DNA of 64,000 nucleotides from Ascidiaceihabitans sp029251465 (GCF_042932805.1 NZ_CP170633.1:3100001-3164000), one strand, 5' to 3'; counted from the first letter of the stretch, positions 1 to 9,084 are shown. A program made the numbers and translations. The notes: generated from the letters alone by a model not told the origin.

Positions 1-275
1 TCAGCGCCTTGCCGCCTTTGGGTCAATTTCCGTTGCTGCCCCATCCGCTGGCGTGGGTTCTTGGGCGTCATGCCACGCGGCTGGACAACGCCCAAAAATC
101 GCGGTGCGCTGGCGCTCCGGCACTGCATTACGTTCCGATGGAACTGGATTTGGACACAAGCGCCATGGCACCCGACGGCTTTCACCCCGGTCCCGCAGTT
201 TACGCGGCTTGGGGAGTTGGCATGGCTGAATTTATCCGCCGCACACTGGGCAATCTGCCCGCGGCGCGATCATGA
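1..275 (+). CDS. SGNH/GDSL-type hydrolase, C-terminal fragment
   Basis: An open frame enters from the left edge (reading from base 3) and stops at 273-275, giving about 90 C-terminal residues. The segment DGFHPGPAVYAAWG has the Asp-x-x-His block V signature of SGNH/GDSL esterases, in which this Asp and His complete the catalytic triad with an N-terminal Ser that lies outside the window. Family knowledge suggests a lipase, esterase or acyl-ester hydrolase; the substrate cannot be inferred. It converges on the MoeB-like gene and the two coding regions overlap by 44 bases. The fragment is too short to exclude another hydrolase family, but the block V match and terminal helix are convincing. Confidence 0.6.
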   Translation, partial: SALPPLGQFPLLPHPLAWVLGRHATRLDNAQKSRCAGAPALHYVPMELDLDTSAMAPDGFHPGPAVYAAWGVGMAEFIRRTLGNLPAARS

Positions 276-1266
276 TTTTGCGGCTTTCGCCATACAGCGC
301 ATCGTAGATCAGCAACTCACCACGCAACGGCGCGCCGGCCCCTGTCAGCACCTTGATTGCCTCAATCGCCATCATGGATCCGATCACGCCGGGCAACGGA
401 CCAATGACGCCAGCCTCAGCGCAGCTGGGGGCTAATTTAGGTGCGGGGGCTTGCGGAAAAATGCACTGGTAACAGGGGCTTGCCTTTTTCGGATCAAAGA
501 CGCTGAGCTGCCCTTCCCACTGGGTTAATGCGCCCGAGATCAAAGGCTTGCCCAGATCGACACAAGCGCTGTTGACCAGATAACGGGTTTCGAAATTGTC
601 GCATCCGTCCAGAACCAGATCATAATCCGCAATCAATTCACGCGCATCATCCGCGCCCAACCGGCGATGATAGGGGCGCACGGTGACATGCGGATTTTGA
701 GCCGTCATTGCGGCTTGGGCCGAGAACACTTTGGGCATGCCGATGTCTTGATCACGGTGAATAACCTGACGCTGAAGATTGGCGTTTTCGACCACATCAT
801 CGTCGACGACGCCAATTGTCCCGACACCAGCCGCCGCAAGATATTGCAAGGCAGGCGCGCCCAAACCACCGGCCCCGATCACCAGAACCTTGGCCTGTTT
901 CAGCGCCTTTTGCCCGGGCCCGCCGACTTCGCGCATCACGATGTGACGGGCATAGCGGTTCAGTTCGGTATCAGAAAACAACGGTGCATCTGTTTCGGGC
1001 TGATCTGCAGGTTGCGCGCGATCACGCAACTGCGACAGCCCCTTGCGATACGCCCAAACCAACGCAGCCGCCCCAAGCAACAACAGCCACGGCATCGCGG
1101 TTTCCCCCGTCGCCATGCGCAATGGATTGCCTTGGGGCAGTACAAAATGCAGCAAAATGACAGCGACCAGCATCATGCCAATCATCGCCCAGCGCATGGG
1201 CTTGGGTGTGTTCAGCGCCATGCCAAGCCCCCAAAAACCAGCGCATAAAACCAGAACCAATGCCAT
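232..1266 (-). CDS. moeB: HesA/MoeB/ThiF family adenylyltransferase with N-terminal membrane segments
   Basis: Predicted E1-like enzyme that adenylates the C-terminal glycine of a sulfur-carrier protein such as MoaD or ThiS, in molybdopterin or thiamine synthesis. The nucleotide-binding GAGGLGAP lies near residues 131-138, the acidic loop DDD near 155, NLQRQ near 163 and DGCDNFETR near 220. Two CxxC pairs (CYQC near 265, CPVC near 339) would bind the structural zinc. Unlike E. coli MoeB (about 250 residues) this protein has 344, because roughly 75 N-terminal residues carry two hydrophobic spans, so it may be membrane-anchored. Its ATG overlaps the dut stop by 3 bases, placing it last in a coaBC-dut-moeB unit. 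Whether it serves molybdopterin or thiamine is not decided by the sequence. Confidence 0.85.
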   Translation of the reverse strand: MALVLVLCAGFWGLGMALNTPKPMRWAMIGMMLVAVILLHFVLPQGNPLRMATGETAMPWLLLLGAAALVWAYRKGLSQLRDRAQPADQPETDAPLFSDTELNRYARHIVMREVGGPGQKALKQAKVLVIGAGGLGAPALQYLAAAGVGTIGVVDDDVVENANLQRQVIHRDQDIGMPKVFSAQAAMTAQNPHVTVRPYHRRLGADDARELIADYDLVLDGCDNFETRYLVNSACVDLGKPLISGALTQWEGQLSVFDPKKASPCYQCIFPQAPAPKLAPSCAEAGVIGPLPGVIGSMMAIEAIKVLTGAGAPLRGELLIYDALYGESRKIMIAPRADCPVCGG

Positions 1267-1724
1267 CAGTCGCGCCCGGTCGATCCAAAGCCGCCCGAGC
1301 CGCGCGCCGTTTCATCCAGCACGTCGACCTGCGTGAACATCCCTTGCACCACGGGGGCCACGACCAATTGCGCGATGCGCATGCCATGCGTCACCTCGAA
1401 CGGGACGTCGCTGGTGTTCAGCAAAATCACCCCCAAAGGTCCGCGATAATCGCTGTCGATTGTGCCGGGGCTGTTGGCCAACGTGACGCCGTTTTTCAGG
1501 GCCAGACCGGATCGTGGGCGCACCTGCACTTCGAACCCCAACGGGATTTCCAGACGCAAACCTGTTGGCACCAGCGCGCGGGCACGGGGGGCAAGCATCA
1601 CCGACGCGCCGTTTTCCAGATTGGCGCGCACATCTGCACCCGCCGCACCTGCGGTTTCATACGATGGCAACGCGATTGACATGTCGCTGCCTGCGTCGCG
1701 CGTGATCTTGATCGAAACGCTCAC
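1266..1724 (-). CDS. dut: dUTP diphosphatase
   Basis: Hydrolyses dUTP to dUMP and pyrophosphate, keeping uracil out of DNA and feeding dTMP synthesis. The trimeric dUTPase motifs are present: RSGLALKNGVT, then NSPGTIDSDYRG with the catalytic Asp, and the C-terminal glycine-rich RGSGGFGSTG arm that closes over the nucleotide. I chose the GTG at 1722-1724, which overlaps the coaBC stop codon and gives 152 residues, the usual family length; a longer in-frame reading from 1790 would add residues inside coaBC and is unlikely. Overlaps with genes on both sides imply translational coupling in one operon. Confidence 0.93.
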   Translation of the reverse strand: MSVSIKITRDAGSDMSIALPSYETAGAAGADVRANLENGASVMLAPRARALVPTGLRLEIPLGFEVQVRPRSGLALKNGVTLANSPGTIDSDYRGPLGVILLNTSDVPFEVTHGMRIAQLVVAPVVQGMFTQVDVLDETARGSGGFGSTGRD

Positions 1725-2914
1725 GCTAGCGTCTTTGCGATGCGCGCGACCAAGCGTTGGGCGACTTGGGTTTTCGACATGCGCAGCCACGTTTCGACGC
1801 CATCATCCGAAATCAGCAAAATCGCGTTTTCACTGCCCCCCATGATGCCCGTTTCCGGCGACACATCGTTGGCGATGATCCAATCACAGCCTTTGCGTTT
1901 ACGCTTGGCGATGGCGTTGTCGCGGACGTCGTTGGTTTCGGCAGCAAAGCCCACAACCAATTGCGGACGGCCCTTTTTCAGCTGCGCGACGTGGGCCAGA
2001 ATATCGGGGTTTTCGGCAAACGTCAGTTCGGGCAAACCGTCTTTGGTTTTCTTCAGCTTCTTGTCGCTGGCGCTGGACACCCGCCAATCAGCAACGGCCG
2101 CCGCAAAGATCGCGACGTCTGCGGGCAACGCGTCTTGCACCGCTTGCAGCATCTGCGCTGCCGTCTGCACGGGCACAACCGTCGCGCCGGCGGGTGGCGG
2201 CACATCCGCAGGACCGGTGACAAAAATCACCTCGGCCCCGAGCGCTGCCAGCGCCGTCGCAATCGCCGTGCCCTGCGCACCAGACGACCGATTGGCGATG
2301 TAGCGCACCGGATCAATCGGTTCGTGCGTGGGGCCGGATGTGACCAGCACGCGCTTGCCCTCCAACGGGCCTGCGGCCAATTGCGTTTCAATCGCTGCGA
2401 CAATTTCCAGCGGTTCGGACATCCGTCCGGGCCCGAATTCTCCGCACGCCATGTCGCCATCATTCGGGCCGATCAGCGTGACGCTGTCACCTTGCAATGT
2501 CGCGATGTTGCGCTGCGTTGCGGGGTGCTGCCACATGCGCACATTCATCGCGGGCGCGATCATCACCGGCGTGTCGGTCGCCAACAAAAGCGTCGAGGCC
2601 AGATCGTTGGCAATCCCTTGCGCCATCTTGGCCATCAAGTCAGCCGTCGCAGGGGCCACAAGGATCAGATCCGCGCTGCGTGACAATTGGATGTGGCCCA
2701 TTTCGGCCTCATCTGTGAGGTCGAACAGATCGCGGTACACTTTGCTGCCAGACAGCGCAGCAACGGACAGCGGCGTCACAAATTGTTCAGCCGCGCGGGT
2801 CAAAACCGGCGTGACATCCGCGCCACGTTCGCGCAACCGACGGATCAAATCGAGGCTTTTGTACGCCGCGATTCCGCCACCGATGATCAGTAAAATCCGT
2901 TTGGCACCAAGCAT
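1721..2914 (-). CDS. coaBC: Bifunctional phosphopantothenoylcysteine decarboxylase / phosphopantothenate-cysteine ligase
   Basis: Performs two consecutive steps of coenzyme A synthesis: CTP-dependent ligation of cysteine to 4'-phosphopantothenate, then FMN-dependent decarboxylation to 4'-phosphopantetheine. The N-terminal flavoprotein half (about residues 1-180) shows the GGGIAAYK start, LVAPATADLMAKMA and the substrate-binding PAMNVRMW. The C-terminal ligase half shows DPVRYIANRSSG and a KKLKK lysine cluster. At 397 residues it has normal bifunctional length. It begins the coaBC-dut-moeB unit; the gap of 80 bases to the chaN stop leaves read-through from rpoH-chaN possible. Confidence 0.95.
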   Translation of the reverse strand: MLGAKRILLIIGGGIAAYKSLDLIRRLRERGADVTPVLTRAAEQFVTPLSVAALSGSKVYRDLFDLTDEAEMGHIQLSRSADLILVAPATADLMAKMAQGIANDLASTLLLATDTPVMIAPAMNVRMWQHPATQRNIATLQGDSVTLIGPNDGDMACGEFGPGRMSEPLEIVAAIETQLAAGPLEGKRVLVTSGPTHEPIDPVRYIANRSSGAQGTAIATALAALGAEVIFVTGPADVPPPAGATVVPVQTAAQMLQAVQDALPADVAIFAAAVADWRVSSASDKKLKKTKDGLPELTFAENPDILAHVAQLKKGRPQLVVGFAAETNDVRDNAIAKRKRKGCDWIIANDVSPETGIMGGSENAILLISDDGVETWLRMSKTQVAQRLVARIAKTLA

Positions 2915-2994
2915 GATGTGCCCCTTTTATGACTGGCCTTTGAACGCGACCTTAATCGCGCGAGACGCAATCTGCCAGCCCTTCGGACCCGATG

Positions 2995-3774
2995 CTATTT
3001 GAAGGCCGCGCAGGGGTCGGGGCGCGACAGGCTTGGGGCGTCGATGATTTGATCAAACCCGCCCTCAGGCGCTTGGCCGTCTTCGGATTGACCGATCGAC
3101 CACAGAGTTGCTGTGGGGGCTGCGCGGTTCAGGAAACGGGGCACGCCCCAGTCTTTGCGCGCATGACCGTTGCCCAAAATCACGACAACGGGGCCGCCGG
3201 TTTCATTCAACGCTTGGATCGCCGCCTGCGCCAAACGCGCATCGCGCAGGCGCTGGACATCGACCATTCCGGGCAGTGTTTCTTCGGGCAGCGCATCGCA
3301 ATGGGCTGCGAATTGCAACGCTTGGCGCGCAGCCTGTTCTGCGATTGGTAAATCTTGGTCCAAACCATAAAGCGTCGGCTGATCAAACGCCTGCGTGACG
3401 TCCCCCTCGACGACGCCGCGCAGAACCGAACGCGGCACCGCACCGCCGTAGATGCGCGCATCAGGTGCGGCTGCAAAAATCGGGTGATACATCGCAAAAT
3501 CGGGCCAGCCCGACGCATCCCATTCCAAAACCGATTGCATGTTTTCGAGGTCAGACACCAAGCTAGGGCCAACCCGCGCCGCCTGATCCTGTGACAGCAT
3601 TTCGAACACCAACGCACGTGGCGCAATCTGTTCTACGATCCGCGATTGGGTGTCGTGATGCACCGGATTGTCATGCGTTTCGCCGATCAAAACGATCTGC
3701 GCGTCGAGCGCACCCGTTTGCGCCGCAACACCACAGCCGTGCCAAATCAGGAAAAATGCAATCACATATCTCAT
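2995..3774 (-). CDS. ChaN family protein, predicted exported haem-iron-type protein
   Basis: About 259 residues, beginning with a hydrophobic segment that looks like a signal sequence (residues 1-18); I do not see a clear lipobox. The mature part opens with GETHDNPVHH, the family signature with the glutamate and histidines that lie at the haem/iron site in characterised ChaN. ChaN-family proteins are linked to haem or iron handling at the cell envelope, but the precise role is poorly defined. The ATG overlaps the stop of the upstream sigma factor gene (ATGA, 3771-3774), so the two are probably co-translated and this gene may be part of the stress response. Confidence 0.8.
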   Translation of the reverse strand: MRYVIAFFLIWHGCGVAAQTGALDAQIVLIGETHDNPVHHDTQSRIVEQIAPRALVFEMLSQDQAARVGPSLVSDLENMQSVLEWDASGWPDFAMYHPIFAAAPDARIYGGAVPRSVLRGVVEGDVTQAFDQPTLYGLDQDLPIAEQAARQALQFAAHCDALPEETLPGMVDVQRLRDARLAQAAIQALNETGGPVVVILGNGHARKDWGVPRFLNRAAPTATLWSIGQSEDGQAPEGGFDQIIDAPSLSRPDPCAAFK

Positions 3775-4649
3775 GCGAGAAAGTGATGCACTTCCTTGCT
3801 TTGGGCCTCAAGCGTTTTCCGCATTTTTGCGAATGCCGCTGCCTCGAGTTGACGCACACGCTCTTTGCTCAGGTTCAGCTCTTTGCCGAGGCATTCCAAT
3901 GTGCGTGGTGTGTCGAGCAGTTTGCGTTCACGCACGATGAAACGCTCGCGTTCATTCAGGGCTGTCATGGCCTCTAGCAGCCATTCGCGCAGTTGCGCTG
4001 TGTCATGGGCCAGTTCAACTTTTTCAGCCGCCTGCGCGCTATCATCCTCTAGCGCGTCGATCCACTCACGGCCCTCGTCGTCGACAGACTGCGTGGCATT
4101 CAGAGAATAATCAGAGCCGGACAACCGCCCCTCCATCATTTCCACGTCGTGCAAAGGCACGCCAATCTCGGTCGAAATCATCTGGCGCAATTGGAATTTA
4201 TCCAGCGTTTCGCCCGCCGCAGCGCTTTCGCGTTCCAGACGGGCCTGAACCCGGCGCATGTTGAAAAACAGCGACTTTTGCGAAGAAGTGGACCCGGTGC
4301 GCACCATCGACCAATTGCGCATCACGTGATCTTGGATGCTGGCTTTGATCCACCACACAGCGTAGGTCGAAAACCGCACGCCGCGATCGGGGTCAAATTT
4401 GTCAGCGGCTTTCATCAGCCCCAAACCGGCCTCTTGGATCAAGTCATTGATCGGCGCGCCGTAGCGTTTGAATTTGTAAGCCATCGAAACCGCCAGCCGC
4501 ATGTAGGCGGTGATCAAGCGGTGCAACGACGCCTCGCAACGGTCATCCCGCCACGCATATGCCAACCTCAGTTCTGTCTCTGCATCCAACATTTCTGCCT
4601 TCATGGCAGTACGTGAAAGAGATTGATCGCGCGCTATGTCCAAAGCCAT
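3771..4649 (-). CDS. rpoH: RNA polymerase sigma-32 family factor (RpoH type)
   Basis: Group 3 sigma factor directing RNA polymerase to heat-shock or oxidative-stress promoters. Region 2 contains DLIQEAGLGLMKAADKFDP and RFSTYAVWWIKASI; directly after it stands the RpoH-box-like QKSLFFNMRR, and region 4 has LNLSKERVRQLE, the -35-recognition helix-turn-helix. I start at the ATG at 4647-4649, preceded by a GGGGGA ribosome site, giving 292 residues; upstream in-frame ATGs would add a non-conserved extension. Rhodobacteraceae typically carry two rpoH paralogues (RpoHI and RpoHII); which one this is cannot be settled here. It is divergent from cobU and coupled to chaN. Confidence 0.92.
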   Translation of the reverse strand: MALDIARDQSLSRTAMKAEMLDAETELRLAYAWRDDRCEASLHRLITAYMRLAVSMAYKFKRYGAPINDLIQEAGLGLMKAADKFDPDRGVRFSTYAVWWIKASIQDHVMRNWSMVRTGSTSSQKSLFFNMRRVQARLERESAAAGETLDKFQLRQMISTEIGVPLHDVEMMEGRLSGSDYSLNATQSVDDEGREWIDALEDDSAQAAEKVELAHDTAQLREWLLEAMTALNERERFIVRERKLLDTPRTLECLGKELNLSKERVRQLEAAAFAKMRKTLEAQSKEVHHFLA

Positions 4650-4741
4650 TGATACGTCCCCCGAGGTGTTGTGCGCTTGAGTTGCGCGTCTGATAAGTTT
4701 ACGAAGCAGGTTAGGGATTGGTTCACTTAAGGGTGGAAAAA

Positions 4742-5263
4742 ATGTTGCCAGCATTGACTTTTGTACTAGGGGGCGCTGCATCCGGGAAATCCGTGTTTGC
4801 GGAAAACCTTATCATTAACAGTCAGTTAATGCCGGTCTACGTGGCCACGTCACGGATTTGGGACGACGAAACAAAAACCCGCGTCGAGGTGCACAAATCG
4901 CGCCGCGATGCGACTTGGACAACGCATGAAGCCCCGTTTGACCTTGGTCCGGCACTGGCTCAGACACCCCCGAAATCCGCGATTTTGATCGACTGCGCGA
5001 CCATGTGGCTGACCAATCATCTGCTTGATGAAACCCCACTGGATGCCGCGCAAACCCAGCTGTTCGCGGCCCTCACCAACTGCACATCCCCCATTGTGAT
5101 CGTGTCAAATGAAGTCGGTCAAGGCATCGTGCCTGACAACGCTTTGGCCCGTCAATTTCGCGAGGCCCAAGGGCGGCTGAACATCGCCTTGGCCGCCCGC
5201 GCGGAACTGGTGGTACAGGTCGTCGCAGGCCTGCCGAACGTTCTAAAAGGAAACCTTCCATGA
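4742..5263 (+). CDS. cobU: Adenosylcobinamide kinase / adenosylcobinamide-phosphate guanylyltransferase
   Basis: Bifunctional enzyme of the cobalamin nucleotide-loop pathway: it phosphorylates adenosylcobinamide, then transfers GMP to give adenosylcobinamide-GDP. The P-loop GGAASGKS lies about residues 10-17, followed by VYVATSRIWDDE and the acidic IDCATMWLTN segment typical of CobU/CobP. The ATG at 4742 follows a GGTGG-type ribosome site and gives 173 residues, the normal length; an upstream TTG at 4718 would add eight residues. The stop overlaps the start of a histidine phosphatase (ATGA), which suggests a joint role in cobalamin assembly. No other cobalamin gene and no cobalamin riboswitch are visible nearby. 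Confidence 0.93.
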   Translation: MLPALTFVLGGAASGKSVFAENLIINSQLMPVYVATSRIWDDETKTRVEVHKSRRDATWTTHEAPFDLGPALAQTPPKSAILIDCATMWLTNHLLDETPLDAAQTQLFAALTNCTSPIVIVSNEVGQGIVPDNALARQFREAQGRLNIALAARAELVVQVVAGLPNVLKGNLP

Positions 5264-5844
5264 CGACGACAACTTGGCACTGGGTGCGCCACGGCCCCAC
5301 GCATCAAAAGACATTTGTGGGCTGGCGCGATGTGCCTGCGGACGTGTCAGACACCGATCATCTGGCACGGCTCGACGCGCATTTGCCCCAAGACGCGCTG
5401 GTCATCAGTTCCGATCTGATCCGCTGCGTCCAAACCGCCGATGCAATCACAAACACGCGGACAAGGCTGGCCGCAAACCCGCATCTGCGCGAATTGCATT
5501 TCGGATCATGGGACGGCGTTCACTTTAGCGAAGTGTCCGAAAAACACCCGGTCCTAAGCCGCGCCTACTGGGAAACCCCCGGCGACGCGACCCCACCCGG
5601 CGGCGAAAGCTGGGACGAAGCAGCCCACCGCGTCCACACCACAATGCAGCACATCAGCCGCCAAAACGCAGGGCGTGACATCATCGCGGTTGCGCATTTC
5701 GGGGTGATCCTGACACAGGTGCAGATGGCGCTTGGCGTGACGGCCGCAAAAGTTCTGGCGCATAAAATCGACAACCTGTCGGTGACCAAAATCGCATGGG
5801 GCCCAAACGGCGCTCAGGTCCACGGCATCAATCACCTTGTGTGA
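5260..5844 (+). CDS. Histidine phosphatase family protein, possible alpha-ribazole phosphatase
   Basis: Has the catalytic RHG triad near residues 10-12, followed by the second catalytic His in AVAHFGVI, defining the phosphoglycerate-mutase-like histidine phosphatases; 194 residues is a usual length. Translational overlap with cobU argues for alpha-ribazole-5'-phosphate phosphatase (CobC), which dephosphorylates the lower-ligand precursor in cobalamin synthesis. That assignment is inference from context, because family members act on many phosphoesters. Confidence 0.75.
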   Translation: MTTTTWHWVRHGPTHQKTFVGWRDVPADVSDTDHLARLDAHLPQDALVISSDLIRCVQTADAITNTRTRLAANPHLRELHFGSWDGVHFSEVSEKHPVLSRAYWETPGDATPPGGESWDEAAHRVHTTMQHISRQNAGRDIIAVAHFGVILTQVQMALGVTAAKVLAHKIDNLSVTKIAWGPNGAQVHGINHLV

Positions 5845-5903
5845 TGGCACCACGCACAATTCTCTGTTTGCGCTCTTTGGTGCGTCCGATTTAGCCTGCT
5901 CGC

Positions 5904-6578
5904 ATGACATATGATTTATACATTGGTGATCGCACCTTCTCGTCCTGGTCGCTGCGCGGCTGGCTGATGCTCGAAAAATTCGGGCTGGAGTTTAACACAC
6001 ATTTCATCGGGCTTTACGCCGGTACGATGGCGGCGGATATGGCCCACCTTGCCCCCGCAAAACTGGTCCCGACGCTAAAGCTGCCAGACGGCACGGTTGT
6101 GGGCGAAAGCCTGGCCATGGCCGAAACGCTGGCAGAACGACACGCCGACCTGCACATGTGGCCAACGGACCCCGCCGCCCGCGCCACTGCCCGCTGGGTC
6201 AGCGCCGAAATGGCCAGCAGCTTTGGCGCAATTCGCGGCCAATGCCCGATGCAATTGCAGCACGTGAACAAAGGATTCTGCGTCGATGCGGCCCTACAAG
6301 CCGACCTTGATCGCATCGAAACGCTTTGGGCACACGCCGCCACATTCAAAACCGACGGACCATGGTTGTTTGGCCGCTACTCTTTAGCCGACTGCATGTT
6401 CGCGCCCGTCGCCGCACGTATCGTCGGCTATGATCTTCCTGTCTCAGCCGCGGCACGCGCCTACTGCGACACCGTAATCAGTGACCCCACGTTCAAAGCA
6501 TGGCGCGCCGAAGGGCTCAAAACCACCTACGACCCTTTCCCCTATGACATGGGTGTTCCGACAGTCCCTTGGCCCTAA
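5904..6578 (+). CDS. Glutathione S-transferase family protein
   Basis: A 224-residue protein with an N-terminal thioredoxin-like domain (opening MTYDLYIGDRTFSSWSLRG, with Ser residues at the usual glutathione-activating position), the conserved VPTLK cis-proline segment and the G-E-S-L-A glutathione-contact motif. An all-helical second domain with DGPWLFGRYSLADCMFAPV follows. Expected to be a cytosolic dimer conjugating or reducing electrophiles with glutathione; the substrate is unknown. It lies 59 bases after the phosphatase and may be transcribed separately. Confidence 0.85.
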   Translation: MTYDLYIGDRTFSSWSLRGWLMLEKFGLEFNTHFIGLYAGTMAADMAHLAPAKLVPTLKLPDGTVVGESLAMAETLAERHADLHMWPTDPAARATARWVSAEMASSFGAIRGQCPMQLQHVNKGFCVDAALQADLDRIETLWAHAATFKTDGPWLFGRYSLADCMFAPVAARIVGYDLPVSAAARAYCDTVISDPTFKAWRAEGLKTTYDPFPYDMGVPTVPWP

Positions 6579-6689
6579 GCCTCCAATTTGTTCTGATTAA
6601 AAATACTCAAACACACATTAACCAAACATAAACGCCCCTCCGTTAGCCATTAACCAAGATGAATTAACGTTATGCTATCGGGGGGCTCC

Positions 6690-8204
6690 ATGCTCGCACG
6701 CGCCTATACAGTCGCATTCCAAGGGATTGAGGCCCGCACAGTCGAGGTCCAATGCGCCGTCTCGCCCGGCATGCCAGCCTTTTCAATCGTCGGCTTGCCC
6801 GACAAAGCAGTGTCCGAAGCCCGCGACCGCGTGCGCACAGCCCTCGCGGCAATGGCAATCGCGCTACCGTCCAAGCGGATCACGATTAACCTGTCGCCCG
6901 CAGATTTGCCCAAGATGGGCTCGCACTTTGACCTGCCGATCGCAGTGGCCCTGCTCGCAGCACTCGAAATCATCCCCAAGGACGCCAGCGAAGGGGTCGT
7001 GGCACTGGGCGAACTGTCCCTTGATGGCGTCCTGATGCCCGTCGTTGGCGCGCTGCCCGCAGCCATGGCCGCCGCAGAACACGACCGCGCATTGCTGTGC
7101 CCTGCCGCATGCGGGGCCGAGGCCGCGTGGGTCGGAAACACCAACGTCATCGCGGCGGCAACATTGGGCGACATCGTGCGCCACTTCACCGGACAATCGC
7201 CAATTACGCCAGCAAAACCGGGCGAGGTTACCAGCGATCCATCAACCCGCGATTTGCGCGACGTCAAAGGACAAGAACGCGCCAAACGAGCGTTAGAAAT
7301 TGCCGCCGCAGGCCGTCACCATCTGATGTTCGTCGGCACACCGGGGTCCGGAAAATCCATGCTGGCCGCACGCTTACCCGGCATCCTGCCACCACTCAGC
7401 GCAATAGAAGCCCTCGAAACGTCGATGATCCATTCACTGTCAGGGTTGCTTGACGCAGGCGGCATTTCGAAATCACGCCCGTTTCGTGAACCGCATCACA
7501 CGGCCTCGATGGCTGCGATCATCGGCGGCGGACGCGGCGCTAAACCGGGTGAAGTCTCACTGGCGCACAACGGTGTCTTATTCATGGACGAATTTCCGGA
7601 ATTTCCGCGCACTGTGCTGGAAACCCTACGCCAACCGATCGAAACCGGCGAAGTCATGGTCGCACGCGCCAATGCCCACGTGAAATACCCGTGCAAATTC
7701 ATGCTGGTCGCCGCTGCAAACCCCTGCAAATGCGGCTATCTCACTGATCCCGAGCGGGCCTGCGCGCGCGTACCAAACTGCGGCCAAGACTACCTCGGGC
7801 GCATCAGCGGGCCCCTGATGGACCGCTTTGACATGCGCGTCGATGTCCCTCCCGTCGCCTACACAGACCTTGATTTGCCCAGCACTGGCGACACCTCTGC
7901 GCAGGTCCGTGAACGGGTCACAGCAGCCCGTGCGGTACAACAAGACAGGTATGCTGAAACGCCTGACATGCGCTCGAATGCCGATGCCGCAGGCGAGGCT
8001 TTGTCACACTTCGCAACGCCTGACACAGAGGGCCGGGACTTGTTGAACCGGGTTGCAGATCGCTTCAAACTGTCCGCGCGCGGATATCATCGCGTCCTGC
8101 GGGTCGCCCGCACAATCGCCGATCTGGATCATTCAGATGAGGTGGGCAAACGACACATCGCCGAAGCCGTCAGCTTCCGTCTGACCAACCTGGGCGACGG
8201 TTAA
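6690..8204 (+). CDS. YifB family Mg-chelatase-like AAA ATPase (ComM-type)
   Basis: About 504 residues: an N-terminal ChlI-like domain (opening MLARAYTVAFQG), a central AAA+ module with Walker A GTPGSGKS and Walker B-type LFMDEFPEF, and a C-terminal Mg-chelatase domain including four cysteines around AANPCKCGY and CARVPNCG. The family includes ComM, a helicase promoting branch migration during natural transformation. I chose the ATG at 6690 because a G-rich ribosome site precedes it by about five bases and it matches the family's N-terminus. The preceding 110 bases are AT-rich with no gene. The 3' end overlaps the convergent hydrolase gene by 35 bases. Confidence 0.93.
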   Translation: MLARAYTVAFQGIEARTVEVQCAVSPGMPAFSIVGLPDKAVSEARDRVRTALAAMAIALPSKRITINLSPADLPKMGSHFDLPIAVALLAALEIIPKDASEGVVALGELSLDGVLMPVVGALPAAMAAAEHDRALLCPAACGAEAAWVGNTNVIAAATLGDIVRHFTGQSPITPAKPGEVTSDPSTRDLRDVKGQERAKRALEIAAAGRHHLMFVGTPGSGKSMLAARLPGILPPLSAIEALETSMIHSLSGLLDAGGISKSRPFREPHHTASMAAIIGGGRGAKPGEVSLAHNGVLFMDEFPEFPRTVLETLRQPIETGEVMVARANAHVKYPCKFMLVAAANPCKCGYLTDPERACARVPNCGQDYLGRISGPLMDRFDMRVDVPPVAYTDLDLPSTGDTSAQVRERVTAARAVQQDRYAETPDMRSNADAAGEALSHFATPDTEGRDLLNRVADRFKLSARGYHRVLRVARTIADLDHSDEVGKRHIAEAVSFRLTNLGDG

Positions 8205-9084
8205 TCCAACCCGCCAGCCTGTCCAACGTCGCACGTGCTTCGGGCAAGTAATTGTGGAAAAACGGCCAAACATGCGGCACGTCTTTTTCCAAATGCATCT
8301 GCACATCCACACCTTGGCGCTGCAATTTGGCAGTGATCCGGCGGGTGTCATCCATCAAGATTTCGGTGTCACCGACAGTCAACCACACAGGCGGGGCGTC
8401 GGTAAAATCTGCGAACAGCGCGCTTGCACGTGGGTCCGTCGGATCATGTGTACCCAGATACATTTCGGCCATATCGCTCACTCGGCTGGCCGGTAAAATG
8501 ACGTCATGTGCTGCGTTCACTGTGATGCTCGCGCCATCAAACGTCAGGTCACACAGCGGCGAAAAGGCGAACACACCTGCTGGCACCGGCGCGCTTTCGG
8601 CCAAGAGTTGCCCCAACAATGCCAGAACCAAACCGCCACCGGCACTGTCGCCACCCATCACGATCTGATGCGGTGCATAGCCGCGCGCCAGAACCGCGTC
8701 ATAGGACGCGCGCGCACTGTCGATTGCAGCAGGAAAGCTGTGTTCAGGGGCCAGTGGATAGCACGGCAGAATCGCATCAACGCCCGCCCGCTTTGCCAAT
8801 TGCCCGATCATCGCTGCGTGGGTTTTCGGACTGCCAAAAACATTCGCGCCGCCATGGAAATACAGGATCACACGTTCGGCGTCAGCCCACGACCCCGTCA
8901 GATGCAAAGCCTGCGCATCGCCCAAAACAATCTCTTCACGCTCCACATCCCGGGGGCCATGGAACATGATTTTGGCTTTGCGTTCAAACGCACGGCGAAA
9001 CGCGACAGGGTCCGTCGCCCGCGCCAATTGCGGTTTTTCAACCCGTTTCAGGATTGGATTCAAAATCGCTTTTTGCCAGCTCAC
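8170..9084 (-). CDS. Alpha/beta hydrolase, hormone-sensitive-lipase type
   Basis: A 304-residue alpha/beta hydrolase. The oxyanion-hole motif HGGA lies near residues 77-80, the nucleophile elbow GDSAGG near 145-150 (Ser147), an acidic residue in VGDTEILMDD and the catalytic His in VPHVW. These define the HSL/family IV carboxylesterases acting on short-chain esters. Its ATG overlaps the gshB stop by 4 bases (9081-9084), so it is the last gene of the rsmI-yraN-gshB unit. The natural substrate is unknown. Confidence 0.88.
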   Translation of the reverse strand: MSWQKAILNPILKRVEKPQLARATDPVAFRRAFERKAKIMFHGPRDVEREEIVLGDAQALHLTGSWADAERVILYFHGGANVFGSPKTHAAMIGQLAKRAGVDAILPCYPLAPEHSFPAAIDSARASYDAVLARGYAPHQIVMGGDSAGGGLVLALLGQLLAESAPVPAGVFAFSPLCDLTFDGASITVNAAHDVILPASRVSDMAEMYLGTHDPTDPRASALFADFTDAPPVWLTVGDTEILMDDTRRITAKLQRQGVDVQMHLEKDVPHVWPFFHNYLPEARATLDRLAGWINRRPGWSDGS

